A DNA stretch of 64,000 bases from CAUUJV01 sp963545565 (GTDB taxonomy: Bacteria; Actinomycetota; Actinomycetes; Actinomycetales; Bifidobacteriaceae), in NCBI GenBank assembly GCA_963545565.1, contig CAUUJV010000002.1, forward strand, positions 143,949 through 207,948. Direction: 5' to 3'. The notes below the pieces were generated by a model, which had not been told where the DNA came from, made no database searches, and saw nothing but the letters and a program-made list of their open reading frames with translations. Made by a program: the position numbers and the translations under genes. Shown here one piece after another: positions 25,719 to 34,900 of this stretch. Every line of letters begins with the position of its first letter. Within the stretch, counting starts at the first letter, position 1.

Positions 25719-26641
25719 TTTTTACCTCCCCGATTAGTAACTCGGCGAGCAATATAATTCACTACAAACGTGATGATAAACAGCACTAAACCTGTGGCGA
25801 TAAGAGTAGAAACGCCAAGGCTATCTGCCTCCGGGAATTGAGCAGCAATATTAGCAGCAATGGTCTGGCTACTAGATGCTTTAAGAAGATTTATAGCGTA
25901 CGTGCGCCCTGGTGAAAGAATCATGAGCACAGCCATTGTTTCGCCCAATGCACGGCCAAGCCCAAGCATGCATGCAGACACAATGCCAGACTGTGCAAAC
26001 GGCAAAATAGCAAGCTTGATCATTTCCCACTTTGTTGCGCCCAAACCAAGAGCTGCCTCCTGAAGAAGCATTGGAGTTTGCACAAAAATATCGCGAGCCA
26101 TCGAAGTAATAATCGGCAAAATCATCACAGCCAGCACCACAGAAACTGTTGCAATTGTGCGTGGCGGATTTGAAACCTCTGGCCCAAACAGGGGAATCCA
26201 ACCGAATACCTTATTGATAACGGCCCATACCGGGTAAATGTGGGGAACAAGCACCAAAGCTCCCCACAAGCCATACACTACTGAAGGAATTGCCGCGAGC
26301 AAATCTACCACGTAGCTTAAAACAGTTGCCAGTTTTTTGGGCGCATAATGTGAAATAAATAGCGCTATGCCAAGTGCCACAAAGAAAGCAAGTAGCAGAG
26401 CAATCCCCGCTGCCAAGATGGTTCCAAAAACAAGCGGACCTACAAACGCCCAGAAGCTCGTGGTCTGGCCTCCAGTAAAGCCAGAAATAGTTTCAGCTAC
26501 AGCTCTTTTGTCTCCAAAGAATACTGGAGCCGCTTGGATGAGGAGGAAAACCGTAACAGCAGCAAGAACAGCGAGGATTAAAATTCCACAGCCCTTAGCA
26601 ATTGCTGAAAAAGTTTTATCAGCAGCATGCGTGTTTTTCAC
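25715..26641 (-). CDS. pstC: Phosphate ABC transporter permease PstC
   Basis: 308 aa membrane subunit. Helices begin at GILILAVLAAVTVFLLIQ; the EAA loop reads EAALGLGATKWEMI, and GLGRALGETMAV follows, a strong PstC hallmark. It starts 3 nt after the pstS stop region and overlaps pstA by 4 nt. Confidence 0.96.
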   Translation of the reverse strand: MKNTHAADKTFSAIAKGCGILILAVLAAVTVFLLIQAAPVFFGDKRAVAETISGFTGGQTTSFWAFVGPLVFGTILAAGIALLLAFFVALGIALFISHYAPKKLATVLSYVVDLLAAIPSVVYGLWGALVLVPHIYPVWAVINKVFGWIPLFGPEVSNPPRTIATVSVVLAVMILPIITSMARDIFVQTPMLLQEAALGLGATKWEMIKLAILPFAQSGIVSACMLGLGRALGETMAVLMILSPGRTYAINLLKASSSQTIAANIAAQFPEADSLGVSTLIATGLVLFIITFVVNYIARRVTNRGGKK

Positions 26642-26644
26642 TGT

Positions 26645-27841
26645 TTACTCGTCTCCTTTCGAAGTCGAGGAAGACGAACTTGAAGATGACGAAGAACCTG
26701 AGGAAGTTTGAATTGCATTGATTGACTTCATAATGCGCTTTCGCAAAGCAGCCGAGATTGGAGCTGAACCAGCATTATTTTGAGCAACCTTCTGCCCTTG
26801 AGCACTAACGGAATAGATCAGCCACTGCTTCACAAATTCTGCAGTATCATCATCTGAATATGCGGCACATGCAACGTCATAACTCACCAAAGCAATCGGA
26901 TAGCTCTTTGAATCTGTAGTGGTGTAATCAACATCGACTACGTAGCGATTTTTGCCCTTAACACTCGTGTCTTGCTTCGATTGTTCGATTAACCGCGACA
27001 CAGCTTTGGCAGTAGGCTTAACGGACGTGTTGCCAACTTTGACTTTTACTGTTCCTAGACCAGTGGTTTGTGCAGCATCTGCATAACCAATTGTTCCCTG
27101 CGCCTGGCTAACAGTGAGAACAACACCTGAAGTTCCCTTTGCCCCCTGCCCCACAGAATTTGGCCATGTTTCCGACGCACCAGTTTTCCACGCTCCGTGC
27201 GAGGCTGTGTCCAAATATTCCTGAAAGCGCTTGGTTGTGCCAGATTTATCAGAACGCCAAATTGGGTTAATTTCTAAGTCTGGCAGCTTTGATGCAATCT
27301 TAGGATTTTCCTTCTTAATCTGTTCGTCATTCCACTTGGTGATGGTGCCATTAAAAATCTTGGCAATTGTGGAAGCAGACATCTGAATCTTGTTAGAGCC
27401 ATTCAAACCATAGTCAGAAAGGTTGTATGTAACTGCAATAGGAGAAATATAAACAGGAATGTCAAAAGCCGTTCCCGCTGCGCACACGCTTTTTGAAGAA
27501 GCAACTTGGCTATCAGTTAGGGGAGCATCAGTGCCTGCCCACGTTACAGCACCAGTGAGGAATGTGTTAACACCTGCGCCCGAGCCTGAAGGATCATACG
27601 AGATTGCGACGTTCTTCTGCCCAATTGCAAATCCGGCAATCCATGCATCTACAGCACTCTTTTGAGAAGAAGCACCGGCTCCAGCAAATTCGCCAGAGAG
27701 TTTTTTAGCAGTGGAGGCACCTTTCCATCCAGATCCACCGAGCTCACTAGATGTAACATTATCTCCGCAGGCAGTTAAAGATGCAGTAAGCGAAATCATG
27801 CACATCACCGCAAGCATGCGATTCAGAGCTTTGTGGCGCAT
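26645..27841 (-). CDS. pstS: Phosphate-binding lipoprotein PstS
   Basis: 398 aa lipoprotein that captures phosphate outside the membrane and feeds PstCAB. The signal peptide ends at the lipobox LTAC (Cys about 25). Phosphate-site segments are seen: GAGASSQKSAVDAW, YDPSGSGAGVNTF, RSDKSGTTKRFQEYL and QGTIGYADA. The C-terminus carries a run of ten Ser followed by TSKGDE, not part of the binding fold. First gene of the operon, with a 251-bp divergent region before lacI. A phosphate-regulated promoter is expected, but I could not identify a Pho box with confidence. Confidence 0.96.
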   Translation of the reverse strand: MRHKALNRMLAVMCMISLTASLTACGDNVTSSELGGSGWKGASTAKKLSGEFAGAGASSQKSAVDAWIAGFAIGQKNVAISYDPSGSGAGVNTFLTGAVTWAGTDAPLTDSQVASSKSVCAAGTAFDIPVYISPIAVTYNLSDYGLNGSNKIQMSASTIAKIFNGTITKWNDEQIKKENPKIASKLPDLEINPIWRSDKSGTTKRFQEYLDTASHGAWKTGASETWPNSVGQGAKGTSGVVLTVSQAQGTIGYADAAQTTGLGTVKVKVGNTSVKPTAKAVSRLIEQSKQDTSVKGKNRYVVDVDYTTTDSKSYPIALVSYDVACAAYSDDDTAEFVKQWLIYSVSAQGQKVAQNNAGSAPISAALRKRIMKSINAIQTSSGSSSSSSSSSSTSKGDE

Positions 27842-28092
27842 ATTCTCATCCCTCTGTTTGCAGCCTTTCCAAAGAAAAGTCCAGAATTAAGTTCTCTCTA
27901 GTTCGTAGATTTTTAATTGAGGCGCAAACCATTGGTCACACTGCCTTCCAGTTTATAGGACAAGACCCATAAACCCCAAACGCTGGTAGAGTGTTCGTTG
28001 GGAATACTCCAATACTTTATTACTTTGTCTTGCAAAAACATGAGTTTAGTGAGATATGAGCAAGGTATAAACGAGACATAAAGGAGGGCACT
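27842..28092. promoter_or_regulatory. Divergent intergenic region between pstS and lacI-type gene
   Basis: 251 bp holding both start-site regions. AGAGGG precedes the pstS start and AAGGAGG (28081-28087) precedes the TTG start of the regulator. No convincing Pho box, LacI-type palindrome or full sigma-70 promoter could be assigned by eye. Confidence 0.4.
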
Positions 28093-29208
28093 TTGGCACG
28101 AAAATCCGGTAATGTCACGTTGAAAGAAGTAGCAAAAGCCGTTGGGGTGTCTATTGCTTCGGTTTCGCTTGTTTTGAATAAGCAAGATCACGGCCGCGTA
28201 AAACCTGAAATTGCTGCAAAAATTCGTGAGACTGCCCATTCAATGGGGTACATACCTAATACTCTCGCGCAGAGTTTGCGCACTCACAAAACACGGATTA
28301 TCGGTTTTATCAGTGATGATATTGCGACTTCTCCACATGCTGGCCGTGTGATTCTAGGAGCTCAAGATGCAGCTCAACAGGCTGGTTATATGCTCATTAT
28401 GCTCAACACAAATGGCTCAGGCACTATTGATTCCAGTCAGATTCTGCCTTTTCAACAATTTGGCATTGAAGGCTTTCTCTATGCGCACATGTTCAATCGA
28501 AGCGTTGCAATCCCTGAAGTTTTACAAGAGTTTCCAACGGTTGTACTCGATGGTTCAGACCCTGAGAGCAAACACGCTGGAGTATATCCCGATGAGCAAC
28601 TAATTGGTTATGACGCAACAAATCGGCTTATCGCAGACGGCTATAGGAGAATAGCGTATCTAGGAACTGCAGCCGGCGGAGAGCGAGCGCAGAAAGGACG
28701 CTTTGCCGGATATCAAAAAGCTCTAGCCAATGCAGACATTGAATTTGACGCGACTCTTGTGAGTAATGCTTCAGGAGCGAAATCTGTACAGCGGGCTGTA
28801 CAAGAGATTTTTGCTTCTCCTCATGGACAACCTGATGCATTTTTTATTTTTAATGATACTCGCGCAGTTGCTGTGTATGAGGCAGCAGCAGAATACGGAT
28901 TGTCGGTCGGCAAGAATTTTGGAGTAATTGGAGTTGACAATCATCCGCTTATTCAGGAAGCACTCACGCCAAATCTAACGTCAATTGAGCTCCCTCATTA
29001 CGAAATGGGTTGGTGGGGCGTGATGCAGCTTCTAGAGGTTCTCGATCCCGCACATGCGCATCAGCATTTCGCTGAGCTTCCCAATACAACGGTAAAAATT
29101 CCGCCGATTATTCCTGCAGACAAGTTAACTAATCTTGATGGCAACGCTGATTCACTAGCTTTAGATACTGCAATTCATTGTGCCATCATAGATAACGAAT
29201 CTGCGTAA
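28093..29208 (+). CDS. LacI-family transcriptional regulator
   Basis: 371 aa starting at TTG, fixed by AAGGAGG five bases upstream and by the family start MARKSGNVTLKEVAKAVGVS. The N-terminal helix-turn-helix reads TLKEVAKAVGVSIASVSLVLN; the hinge is PNTLAQSLRTHKT; the periplasmic-binding-like sensor domain follows (IIGFISDD, VIGVDNHPL). The sensor ligand is unknown. There is no carbohydrate operon next to it: it is flanked by pst and a secreted nuclease, so it is either a global sugar regulator or acts elsewhere. The tail after the sensor domain is about 25 residues longer than usual. Confidence 0.92.
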   Translation: MARKSGNVTLKEVAKAVGVSIASVSLVLNKQDHGRVKPEIAAKIRETAHSMGYIPNTLAQSLRTHKTRIIGFISDDIATSPHAGRVILGAQDAAQQAGYMLIMLNTNGSGTIDSSQILPFQQFGIEGFLYAHMFNRSVAIPEVLQEFPTVVLDGSDPESKHAGVYPDEQLIGYDATNRLIADGYRRIAYLGTAAGGERAQKGRFAGYQKALANADIEFDATLVSNASGAKSVQRAVQEIFASPHGQPDAFFIFNDTRAVAVYEAAAEYGLSVGKNFGVIGVDNHPLIQEALTPNLTSIELPHYEMGWWGVMQLLEVLDPAHAHQHFAELPNTTVKIPPIIPADKLTNLDGNADSLALDTAIHCAIIDNESA

Positions 29209-29245
29209 TTTTTAAGAGCCTCAAGTTTTCGAGCGCCCTAAATTT

Positions 29246-30049
29246 TTAAGAATCCGATGAGCTAGGGATTCCTTGGCCAGGGCATGAACTCAGCACTTTG
29301 AGCATTGCCTGTTTTTCTGCCGTAGTAACCGTTAGAGAATATTTATCTTTTACACCAATCTGACGTGCCACATACTCACATTGATACGAAGTGTTGCTTG
29401 GCAACCACTCATCAGCCGATGCATCACTTTTTTCTTGATTTGCACTACCATCAACAGCGAGCAAATTATACATATCATTGCCGTATGCATACAGTTGAGA
29501 ACTACTCCAGGTGCTTGCCCCTGACTCCCAAGCATTATTCAATGCCACCACGTGGTCGATTTGTACCTCAGCACTCGTATTGACCCCACGCTGAAAATTA
29601 ATGGTCTTGCCCGTGTATGGATCTTTCAAAACCCCGCTCCATACTTGGCAACTGCTGCCATAACTGTACTCAACATTAGTTAGGTCTCGGTTCAACACTT
29701 CATCGCGCGCATCACAACCATCGTTATCATCATCAGTTTCACGGAAACCAAAATAATCGCGGTTATACGCTTTTTGAGTGCTCGTATTATCGTTCACCGT
29801 CAAAGATTCCAAGGTCTGTGCAGCAGTGCCACTTGCAGTGTATGAAGAACCTGTAGCCTGAGAAACAGTGGTACTTACTTGTGGAGCAATATAAGCAGCA
29901 ACGATGCCAATAATCACAACGACTATTGCTAACACACCGGCTCTGCCCTTACCAGACATTGACATCAGCAACGTTACTAAGGAAGCTAATTGGTCTCGCT
30001 CCGAATTCTGTTCCGATTTTTTCCGACGCCGTCTTCTACGATAAGGCAC
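29246..30049 (-). CDS. Membrane-anchored HNH-type nuclease (DUF1524 / GmrSD C-terminal)
   Basis: 267 aa from a GTG start with GAGGGAAG upstream. The N-terminus is strongly basic (RRRRRRKK), then one membrane helix (GVLAIVVVIIGIVAAYI), putting the rest outside. The nuclease domain shows NRDLTNVEY, then VQIDHVVALNNAWESGAS (DHxxAL core) and NLLAVDGSANQEKSDASADEW (HNH-like Asn), then CEYVARQI. This is the actinobacterial extracellular nuclease type, thought to be involved in DNA scavenging. Four Cys outside the membrane could form disulfides. The C-terminus ends in a Ser-rich tail. Convergent with the LacI gene. Confidence 0.88.
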   Translation of the reverse strand: MPYRRRRRRKKSEQNSERDQLASLVTLLMSMSGKGRAGVLAIVVVIIGIVAAYIAPQVSTTVSQATGSSYTASGTAAQTLESLTVNDNTSTQKAYNRDYFGFRETDDDNDGCDARDEVLNRDLTNVEYSYGSSCQVWSGVLKDPYTGKTINFQRGVNTSAEVQIDHVVALNNAWESGASTWSSSQLYAYGNDMYNLLAVDGSANQEKSDASADEWLPSNTSYQCEYVARQIGVKDKYSLTVTTAEKQAMLKVLSSCPGQGIPSSSDS

Positions 30050-30132
30050 AATTACTTCCCTCTCTTTAGTAACTCTGCTCTATATTCCCTTTTCGCTTTT
30101 CCTTTTTTGCAGAAAGCTGTTCCCTCAAGAAT

Positions 30133-31059
30133 TTATGAATAGGAAAAAGTTAATGGGTCATGACCTGCCCGAACGTCGGAATCAAGCGCATCAATTTGAG
30201 ATTTCTCATCCTCACTAAGTTCAAAGTCATAGAGCGATAAGTTCTCGATTTGACGCTCAACATGCACAGATTTCGGAATAATAATAATTCCATTATCAAT
30301 ATGCCACTTCAAAACCACTTGAGCAGCAGAAATATTATGAGCCTGCGCAATGCGTTCAATAACGCCATTGCCAGCATGTAAATCTGCTCCACGGGCCATC
30401 GGCGAATACGCTTGCACAGCAATCCCATGCTCTGCACAGAAACTCACAACTTCGCGCTGCTGCCATGTAGGATGCAGTTCAATCTGATTAACAGTTGGAT
30501 ACTCACCTGTTTCGCTGTGCAATCTCTCAAGATGCTCAGGCATAAAATTACACACGCCTAGGGTGCGCACTCGCCCCGATTTACGCAGCTCAACAAAAGC
30601 TCGCCACGTATCTGCACTGCGCCAGTCAAAAGGAGTTGGCCAATGAATCATATACATATCAACGTAATCAGTCTTCAAAAAAGCAATCTGACGCTCAAAA
30701 GCACGTAGCGTACTATCGTAGCCTTGCTCAGAGTCACTCAGCTTTGTAGTGAGCCACAACGATTTACGAGCCTCGCCATCTACAAATCCAGCAGAGCACA
30801 GTCCCTCGCCTACTCCCTCTTCGTTGCCATATCCTGCAGCCGTATCAATATGCCGATATCCAATGCGTAAAGCATTGAGCACGACGCTCGAAACATCTCC
30901 ATTATCAATACGAAGCACACCTAAGCCAATTTGAGGAATTTCCAGTCCATCAGAAAGCTTTATACGTGCCACTTGCAAGTCACGTTGCGTGGAAGTTTGC
31001 ACATCGAAACTATTAGCCCCATCAAGCTCATCACTTTTACCAGATTTCAGCCCAGACAT
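30133..31059 (-). CDS. Aldo/keto reductase
   Basis: 308 aa NADPH-dependent carbonyl reductase, TIM barrel. The catalytic tetrad is complete: D72 and Y77 in IDTAAGYGNE, K107 in LTTKLSD, H140 in MIHWPTP. The NADP-binding end is IIIPKSV. It is closest to the 2,5-diketo-D-gluconate reductase group. The first ~30 residues are a hydrophilic extension before VARIKLSDGLEIPQIGLG. The substrate is unknown. A strong terminator separates it from the HxlR gene upstream, so it has its own promoter. Confidence 0.92.
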   Translation of the reverse strand: MSGLKSGKSDELDGANSFDVQTSTQRDLQVARIKLSDGLEIPQIGLGVLRIDNGDVSSVVLNALRIGYRHIDTAAGYGNEEGVGEGLCSAGFVDGEARKSLWLTTKLSDSEQGYDSTLRAFERQIAFLKTDYVDMYMIHWPTPFDWRSADTWRAFVELRKSGRVRTLGVCNFMPEHLERLHSETGEYPTVNQIELHPTWQQREVVSFCAEHGIAVQAYSPMARGADLHAGNGVIERIAQAHNISAAQVVLKWHIDNGIIIIPKSVHVERQIENLSLYDFELSEDEKSQIDALDSDVRAGHDPLTFSYS

Positions 31060-31140
31060 GTTTTCCGCCTAACCTCTGCTACCCAATTTCTTATATGTAT
31101 CTTGTATTAGATTATCGATAGCCAGCTACCACGGGAATAC

Positions 31141-31174
31141 AAAAAAGGGATTGTGGTCGAATGCAACAATCCCT
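31141..31174 (-). terminator. Intrinsic terminator downstream of the HxlR gene
   Basis: AGGGATTGT (31146-31154) pairs with 31166-31174; on the minus strand it is followed by six T. A second, smaller stem (CCCTATA 31192-31198 with 31207-31213) lies just before it. Confidence 0.85.
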
Positions 31175-31247
31175 AAAATCCCCTCAGAAATCCCTATAGA
31201 AGAACTTATAGGGGAAGCATCAACACGTCACGCGCTAACGCACTGAG

Positions 31248-31643
31248 CTACTTCTCATTTTTTGAGTCATAATCAGAGCGATTACTCAGAATCGTGTCCA
31301 TACGGCCAGTTGACCAGTTTTCCACTTTATCAAGTAAATCAGCTAAATCTCTGCCTAAATCAGTCAACTCATATTCGACATGAGGAGGAATCTCTGGCAA
31401 CTGTGTACGAGTGAGAATGCCATCTCGCTCCAACGTACGCAAAGTCTGAGTCAGCATACGATTTGAAATACCTTCGATATGCTGATTCAATTCGCTGAAG
31501 CGCTTCGAGCCGTCATACAAAGTACCCAGTATGAGCACAGTCCACATATCACTCACTTCGTTCAGTAGCCTACGCGAAGGGCACGCTTTGCTATATGGAT
31601 TAAAGGGAGTCTTCACATCGCTTTCTTGTGAACTTGTACTCAA
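31248..31643 (-). CDS. HxlR-family transcriptional regulator
   Basis: 131 aa MarR-like winged-helix protein from a TTG start with AGGAGC upstream. Seen: CPSRRLLNEVSDMWTVLILGTL, RFSELNQHIEGISNRMLTQTLRTLERDGILTR, VEYELTDLGRDL. The single Cys near the start of the core (KACPSRR) is the position used for thiol or aldehyde sensing in characterised HxlR relatives. It lies 71 bp downstream of a Rossmann-fold oxidoreductase, its likely target. Confidence 0.92.
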   Translation of the reverse strand: MSTSSQESDVKTPFNPYSKACPSRRLLNEVSDMWTVLILGTLYDGSKRFSELNQHIEGISNRMLTQTLRTLERDGILTRTQLPEIPPHVEYELTDLGRDLADLLDKVENWSTGRMDTILSNRSDYDSKNEK

Positions 31644-31714
31644 TTATGCTCCTGTATTTTAGGTATTCTATTCAATGCTTTAATGCTTATTAAGTATTAT
31701 TCCACGTTTGGGTT

Positions 31715-32344
31715 TTACTCTGCTTCAACAGCAAAGCCGCCCATCCACGAAATCTGTTCGGCAACTGCAAGGTTAATCTGCAATGCGCCAAAAGCTTCCA
31801 TATTACGAGCACGCTTCAAGGCACCCGCGTCAACGCTCTTATAGCCAGCAGCATCAACCAATGTGCGCAAGCTTGATTTTGCCTCATCATCATCGCCAGC
31901 AACCATAATAGTAGTTGGCTTACCCGCAATCTCGCCAGTTGCAAGAGTTGCAGCAAAGTTAGTATTGAACGCCTTGAGAATAGTGACCTCTGGGAACTGA
32001 GAAGCAAACTGTTCTGCCGCTGAACCTTCAGCGATTTCCAGCATGTCACCGGTAGAAAAATCAATCGGATTCGTCACATCGACAACAATCTTGCCTGCAA
32101 GCTGTGCCTTATTTGCTTCAAGAACGTCATGCATAGCTGGATAAGGAAGTGCAATGACGACAATATCGCCAGTAATTGCTGTTTCTGAGACTGTTCCTGC
32201 TATAACCTTGTCAGAAACTGCTTTTGCCTTAGCTGCGTCACGGTCGAGTACCTGAGTAGTAGCACCAGCTTTAACAGCGATGTTCGCTACTGCTGAACCG
32301 ATGTTACCTGCACCAATAACTGTAACTGCTTTTACTTCTGCCAT
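31715..32344 (-). CDS. NADP-binding oxidoreductase of the F420-dependent NADP reductase family
   Basis: 209 aa starting at the ATG at 32344, preceded by GAGGAG; the longer in-frame reading begins without a ribosome site. Rossmann start VTVIGAGNIGSAVANIA, then VVIALPYPA, DVTNPIDF and the late KAFNTNFA. The fold is that of F420:NADP reductase, but F420 is not expected in this family of bacteria, so it more likely reduces another electron acceptor with NADPH. The HxlR gene follows on the same strand. Confidence 0.85.
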   Translation of the reverse strand: MAEVKAVTVIGAGNIGSAVANIAVKAGATTQVLDRDAAKAKAVSDKVIAGTVSETAITGDIVVIALPYPAMHDVLEANKAQLAGKIVVDVTNPIDFSTGDMLEIAEGSAAEQFASQFPEVTILKAFNTNFAATLATGEIAGKPTTIMVAGDDDEAKSSLRTLVDAAGYKSVDAGALKRARNMEAFGALQINLAVAEQISWMGGFAVEAE

Positions 32345-32510
32345 AATATTCTCCTCAGAATTTCTCAAAATTCATATCTTGATTGTATGTTTTTGCTATT
32401 TCGCTAAAGCTTTATTCTTTAACTCTCGTTTTGAGAGTAGCACTATATATGGAAGCAGTCAAAAGTAAGCTATAAATAAGCCGTCAGTACAAAAAAGTAT
32501 TTTCGGGGAA

Positions 32511-32556
32511 TAAAAAGAACCCCTAAGCATACGAAAACGAAGCTCAGGGGTTCTTT
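32511..32556 (-). terminator. Intrinsic terminator of the rplK-rplA operon
   Basis: AAAGAACCCCT (32514-32524) pairs exactly with 32546-32556, 21-nt loop. On the minus strand the stem ends in TTCTTTTTA. It lies 62 bp beyond the rplA stop. Confidence 0.88.
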
Positions 32557-32617
32557 AGCGTTTCACCTTTACAGCAACTGCACTAGGTAGCCGCTCACGT
32601 GAATTTTACTATGCCGC

Positions 32618-33310
32618 TTAGGAAAGTGGCGTAATATCAAGAGGAATACCAGGACCCATTGTTGAGGTCATGGTTACCTTAGTAATATAACGACCCTTAA
32701 CGGTAGTTGGCTTGAGACGGCGAATCTCGTCTGCCACTGCACGGAAGTTTTCTTCGAGAGCTTCCTGAGTGAAGGAAATCTTACCTACGATAAAGGAGAG
32801 GTTTCCGTGACGATCAACTCGGAACTCAATCTTTCCGCCCTTGATGTCGAACACTGCCTTAGCAACATCCATGGTAACTGTGCCAGTCTTTGGGTTAGGC
32901 ATGAGGCCACGAGGACCAAGCACGCGGCCTAAACGGCCAACCTTACCCATCATGTCTGGAGTTGCTACAACTGCGTCAAAATCAAGATAGCCACCAGCTA
33001 CCTTGGTAATGAGTTCGTCATCGCCAACTTCGTCTGCGCCAGCTTCAAGAGCTGCTGTAGCCTGTGGACCACGTGCGAAAACGAGAACACGAGCAGTCTT
33101 ACCAGTGCCGTTAGGAAGGTTGACGGTGCCACGAACGAGCTGGTCAGCCTTACGTGGGTCAACACTTAGGCGGTAAACAGCTTCAACGGTCTGGTCAAAG
33201 CCACGCTCTGGCATGCTCTTCAAAAGAGCAATTGCTTCAGAGGCGGTGTAAAGGTTGTTGCGGTCAACTTGTTCAGCGGACTCGCGATATTTCTTGGAAC
33301 GCTTTGTCAT
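32618..33310 (-). CDS. rplA: 50S ribosomal protein L1
   Basis: 230 aa. Binds 23S rRNA at the L1 stalk and helps release deacylated tRNA; in many bacteria it represses its own operon. Seen: the N-terminal KRSKKYRESAEQVDRN, VDPRKADQLVRGTVNLPNGTG, and the hallmark GKVGRLGRVLGPRGLMPNPK. Start ATG preceded by AAGGAGAAGCAG. Follows rplK with a 66-bp gap, a possible site for L1 feedback. Confidence 0.98.
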   Translation of the reverse strand: MTKRSKKYRESAEQVDRNNLYTASEAIALLKSMPERGFDQTVEAVYRLSVDPRKADQLVRGTVNLPNGTGKTARVLVFARGPQATAALEAGADEVGDDELITKVAGGYLDFDAVVATPDMMGKVGRLGRVLGPRGLMPNPKTGTVTMDVAKAVFDIKGGKIEFRVDRHGNLSFIVGKISFTQEALEENFRAVADEIRRLKPTTVKGRYITKVTMTSTMGPGIPLDITPLS

Positions 33311-33376
33311 CTGCTTCTCCTTAGCAGTCGCAGTGCGGGCAAGCGTTTGCCCCTCTGCTGAATGGATATAGGTTTA

Positions 33377-33808
33377 CTAGTCTGTAACGGTGATTCCCAT
33401 GGAACGTGCAGTTCCTTCGATAATCTTCATGCCAGCTTCGATAGTACGAGCTGAGAGGTCAGGCATCTTAGTTTCTGCAATTTCGCGAACCTGTGCCTTA
33501 GTTACAGAACCAACCTTTGTAGTCAAAGGATTACCTGCACCCTTTGAAACACCTGCTGCCTTACGGAGAAGTTCTGCCGCTGGAGGGGTCTTCAGAACGA
33601 AGGTGAAAGAGCGATCCTCGTATACGGTGATCTCAACAGGGATGATTTGGCCAATCTGGTCCTTCGTGGCATCGTTGTATGCCTTGGTGAAGTCCATGAT
33701 GTTCACACCATGAGAACCCAATGCTGGGCCGAGTGGTGGAGCTGGGTTAGCCTTACCTGCAGGAATCTGCAACTTGATCAGTGCTGAGACTTGCTTCTTA
33801 GGAGCCAT
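33377..33808 (-). CDS. rplK: 50S ribosomal protein L11
   Basis: 143 aa. Part of the GTPase-associated centre with L10/L12. Seen: the N-terminal domain IKLQIPAGKANPAPPLGPALGSHGVNIMDF and the rRNA-binding C-terminal domain with KGAGNPLTTKVGSVT and DLSARTIEAGMKIIEGTARSMGI. Length and ends match the family. Confidence 0.98.
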   Translation of the reverse strand: MAPKKQVSALIKLQIPAGKANPAPPLGPALGSHGVNIMDFTKAYNDATKDQIGQIIPVEITVYEDRSFTFVLKTPPAAELLRKAAGVSKGAGNPLTTKVGSVTKAQVREIAETKMPDLSARTIEAGMKIIEGTARSMGITVTD

Positions 33809-33986
33809 TGTATGGTTCTTCTTTCTGCTAGCGGTACAAACGGAATTCCCTTAAGAATAGATAAGATTCAAAGCAACCTTAAATCTCTAAGAGAGCTCCT
33901 CCCGCAACTTATAGTTACCATGCCATCCGAAAATGGCAAGCCTATTCATTTTGCCAATGCGTGGCGACATATTACATATACAAAGA

Positions 33987-34035
33987 GCCGTCTTCCTAAT
34001 CAAAAAAATTCATAAGAAATTAAAAGGAAAACGGC
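33987..34035 (-). terminator. Weak hairpin between nusG and rplK
   Basis: 33987-33997 pairs with 34025-34035 (11 bp, one wobble) across a 27-nt A/T-rich loop; a short T-rich stretch follows on the minus strand. Could partly separate secE-nusG from rplK-rplA. The rest of the 241-bp gap holds the rplK leader, with no gene seen. Confidence 0.4.
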
Positions 34036-34049
34036 ACTGACTTAAGAAA

Positions 34050-34871
34050 TTAGGAGAGCTTCTCCACTTGGTTGAAGCCAAGCTCCACCGGAGTATCGCG
34101 ACCAAAAATAGACACGAGCACAGTGAGCTTCTGCGTAGCTGGCTGAATCTCAGAAACGACTGCTTCCATTGTTGCGAATGGCCCTTCAGTCACAGTGACT
34201 GCTTCGCCAACGGTATAGCTGACTTCGATCTTGCGCATCTTAGCTGCTTGTGGCTTATTGCCTGCTTCCTTAAGAGCCTCAGAGCGAATCATTGGAGCCA
34301 TCATATTGACGACTTCCTTGCGGCTCAATGGAGCTGGCTCATGAGTTGCACCTACAAAGCCAGTAACGCCTTCAGTTTCACGAACAATACGGCGAGCATC
34401 CTCGTCTGGCCACATGCGAATAAGCACATAACCAGGAATGCGCACACGAGACACAACCTTCTTGCCTTTATCAGTGTGCTGCTCAACCTCTTCCATAGGA
34501 ACTTCAATCTGAAAAACAGTATCTTCCAAACCGAAAGTCTGAATACGAGATTCTACGTTCATCTTCACGCGCTTCTCATAGCCAGAATACGTGTGGAGCA
34601 CGTACCACTTACCCTCAAGCAAGCGCAGTGATTTTGAAAATTCCTTAACAGCCTTTTCGCCCGGATCTTGCTCGTCATCGTCATCAGATTCATCAGAATC
34701 TTCCATAGATTCTGTTTCTACGGATTCTTCAGAAGACTCTTCATCAGAGGCTTCCTCAGTTTCGAGCGGTTCAACTACCTGAGAAGCATCAGCTGCTTCA
34801 ACTTCTGCAGCATCTTCATTAACAGCCTGATCGCCCAAATCTGGGGTCAATTCATCAAGATTATCAGTCAT
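34050..34871 (-). CDS. nusG: Transcription termination/antitermination factor NusG
   Basis: 273 aa. The first ~85 residues are a very acidic, Ser-rich disordered extension, as in other actinobacterial NusG. The NGN domain starts at WYVLHTYSGYEKRVKMNVESR, which binds RNA polymerase; the KOW domain near the end has FATMEAVVSEIQPATQKLTVLVSIFGRDTPVEL. Start ATG with AAAGGAAATC upstream. Directly after secE, as usual. Confidence 0.97.
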   Translation of the reverse strand: MTDNLDELTPDLGDQAVNEDAAEVEAADASQVVEPLETEEASDEESSEESVETESMEDSDESDDDDEQDPGEKAVKEFSKSLRLLEGKWYVLHTYSGYEKRVKMNVESRIQTFGLEDTVFQIEVPMEEVEQHTDKGKKVVSRVRIPGYVLIRMWPDEDARRIVRETEGVTGFVGATHEPAPLSRKEVVNMMAPMIRSEALKEAGNKPQAAKMRKIEVSYTVGEAVTVTEGPFATMEAVVSEIQPATQKLTVLVSIFGRDTPVELGFNQVEKLS

Positions 34872-34900
34872 GATTTCCTTTTAAATACTTGGATTCCAGA

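Noticed and set aside
27913..28239. 108-aa minus-strand reading frame in the pstS-lacI gap
   Set aside because: It runs antisense into the conserved DNA-binding part of the LacI gene and has no plausible protein features.
31715..32344. True F420:NADP reductase
   Set aside because: The fold matches, but no F420 synthesis gene is present and the cofactor is not expected in this family; only the broader NADP-binding family is claimed.
33791..34015. 74-aa plus-strand reading frame between rplK and nusG
   Set aside because: Antisense to the rplK start, no ribosome site, no family resemblance.
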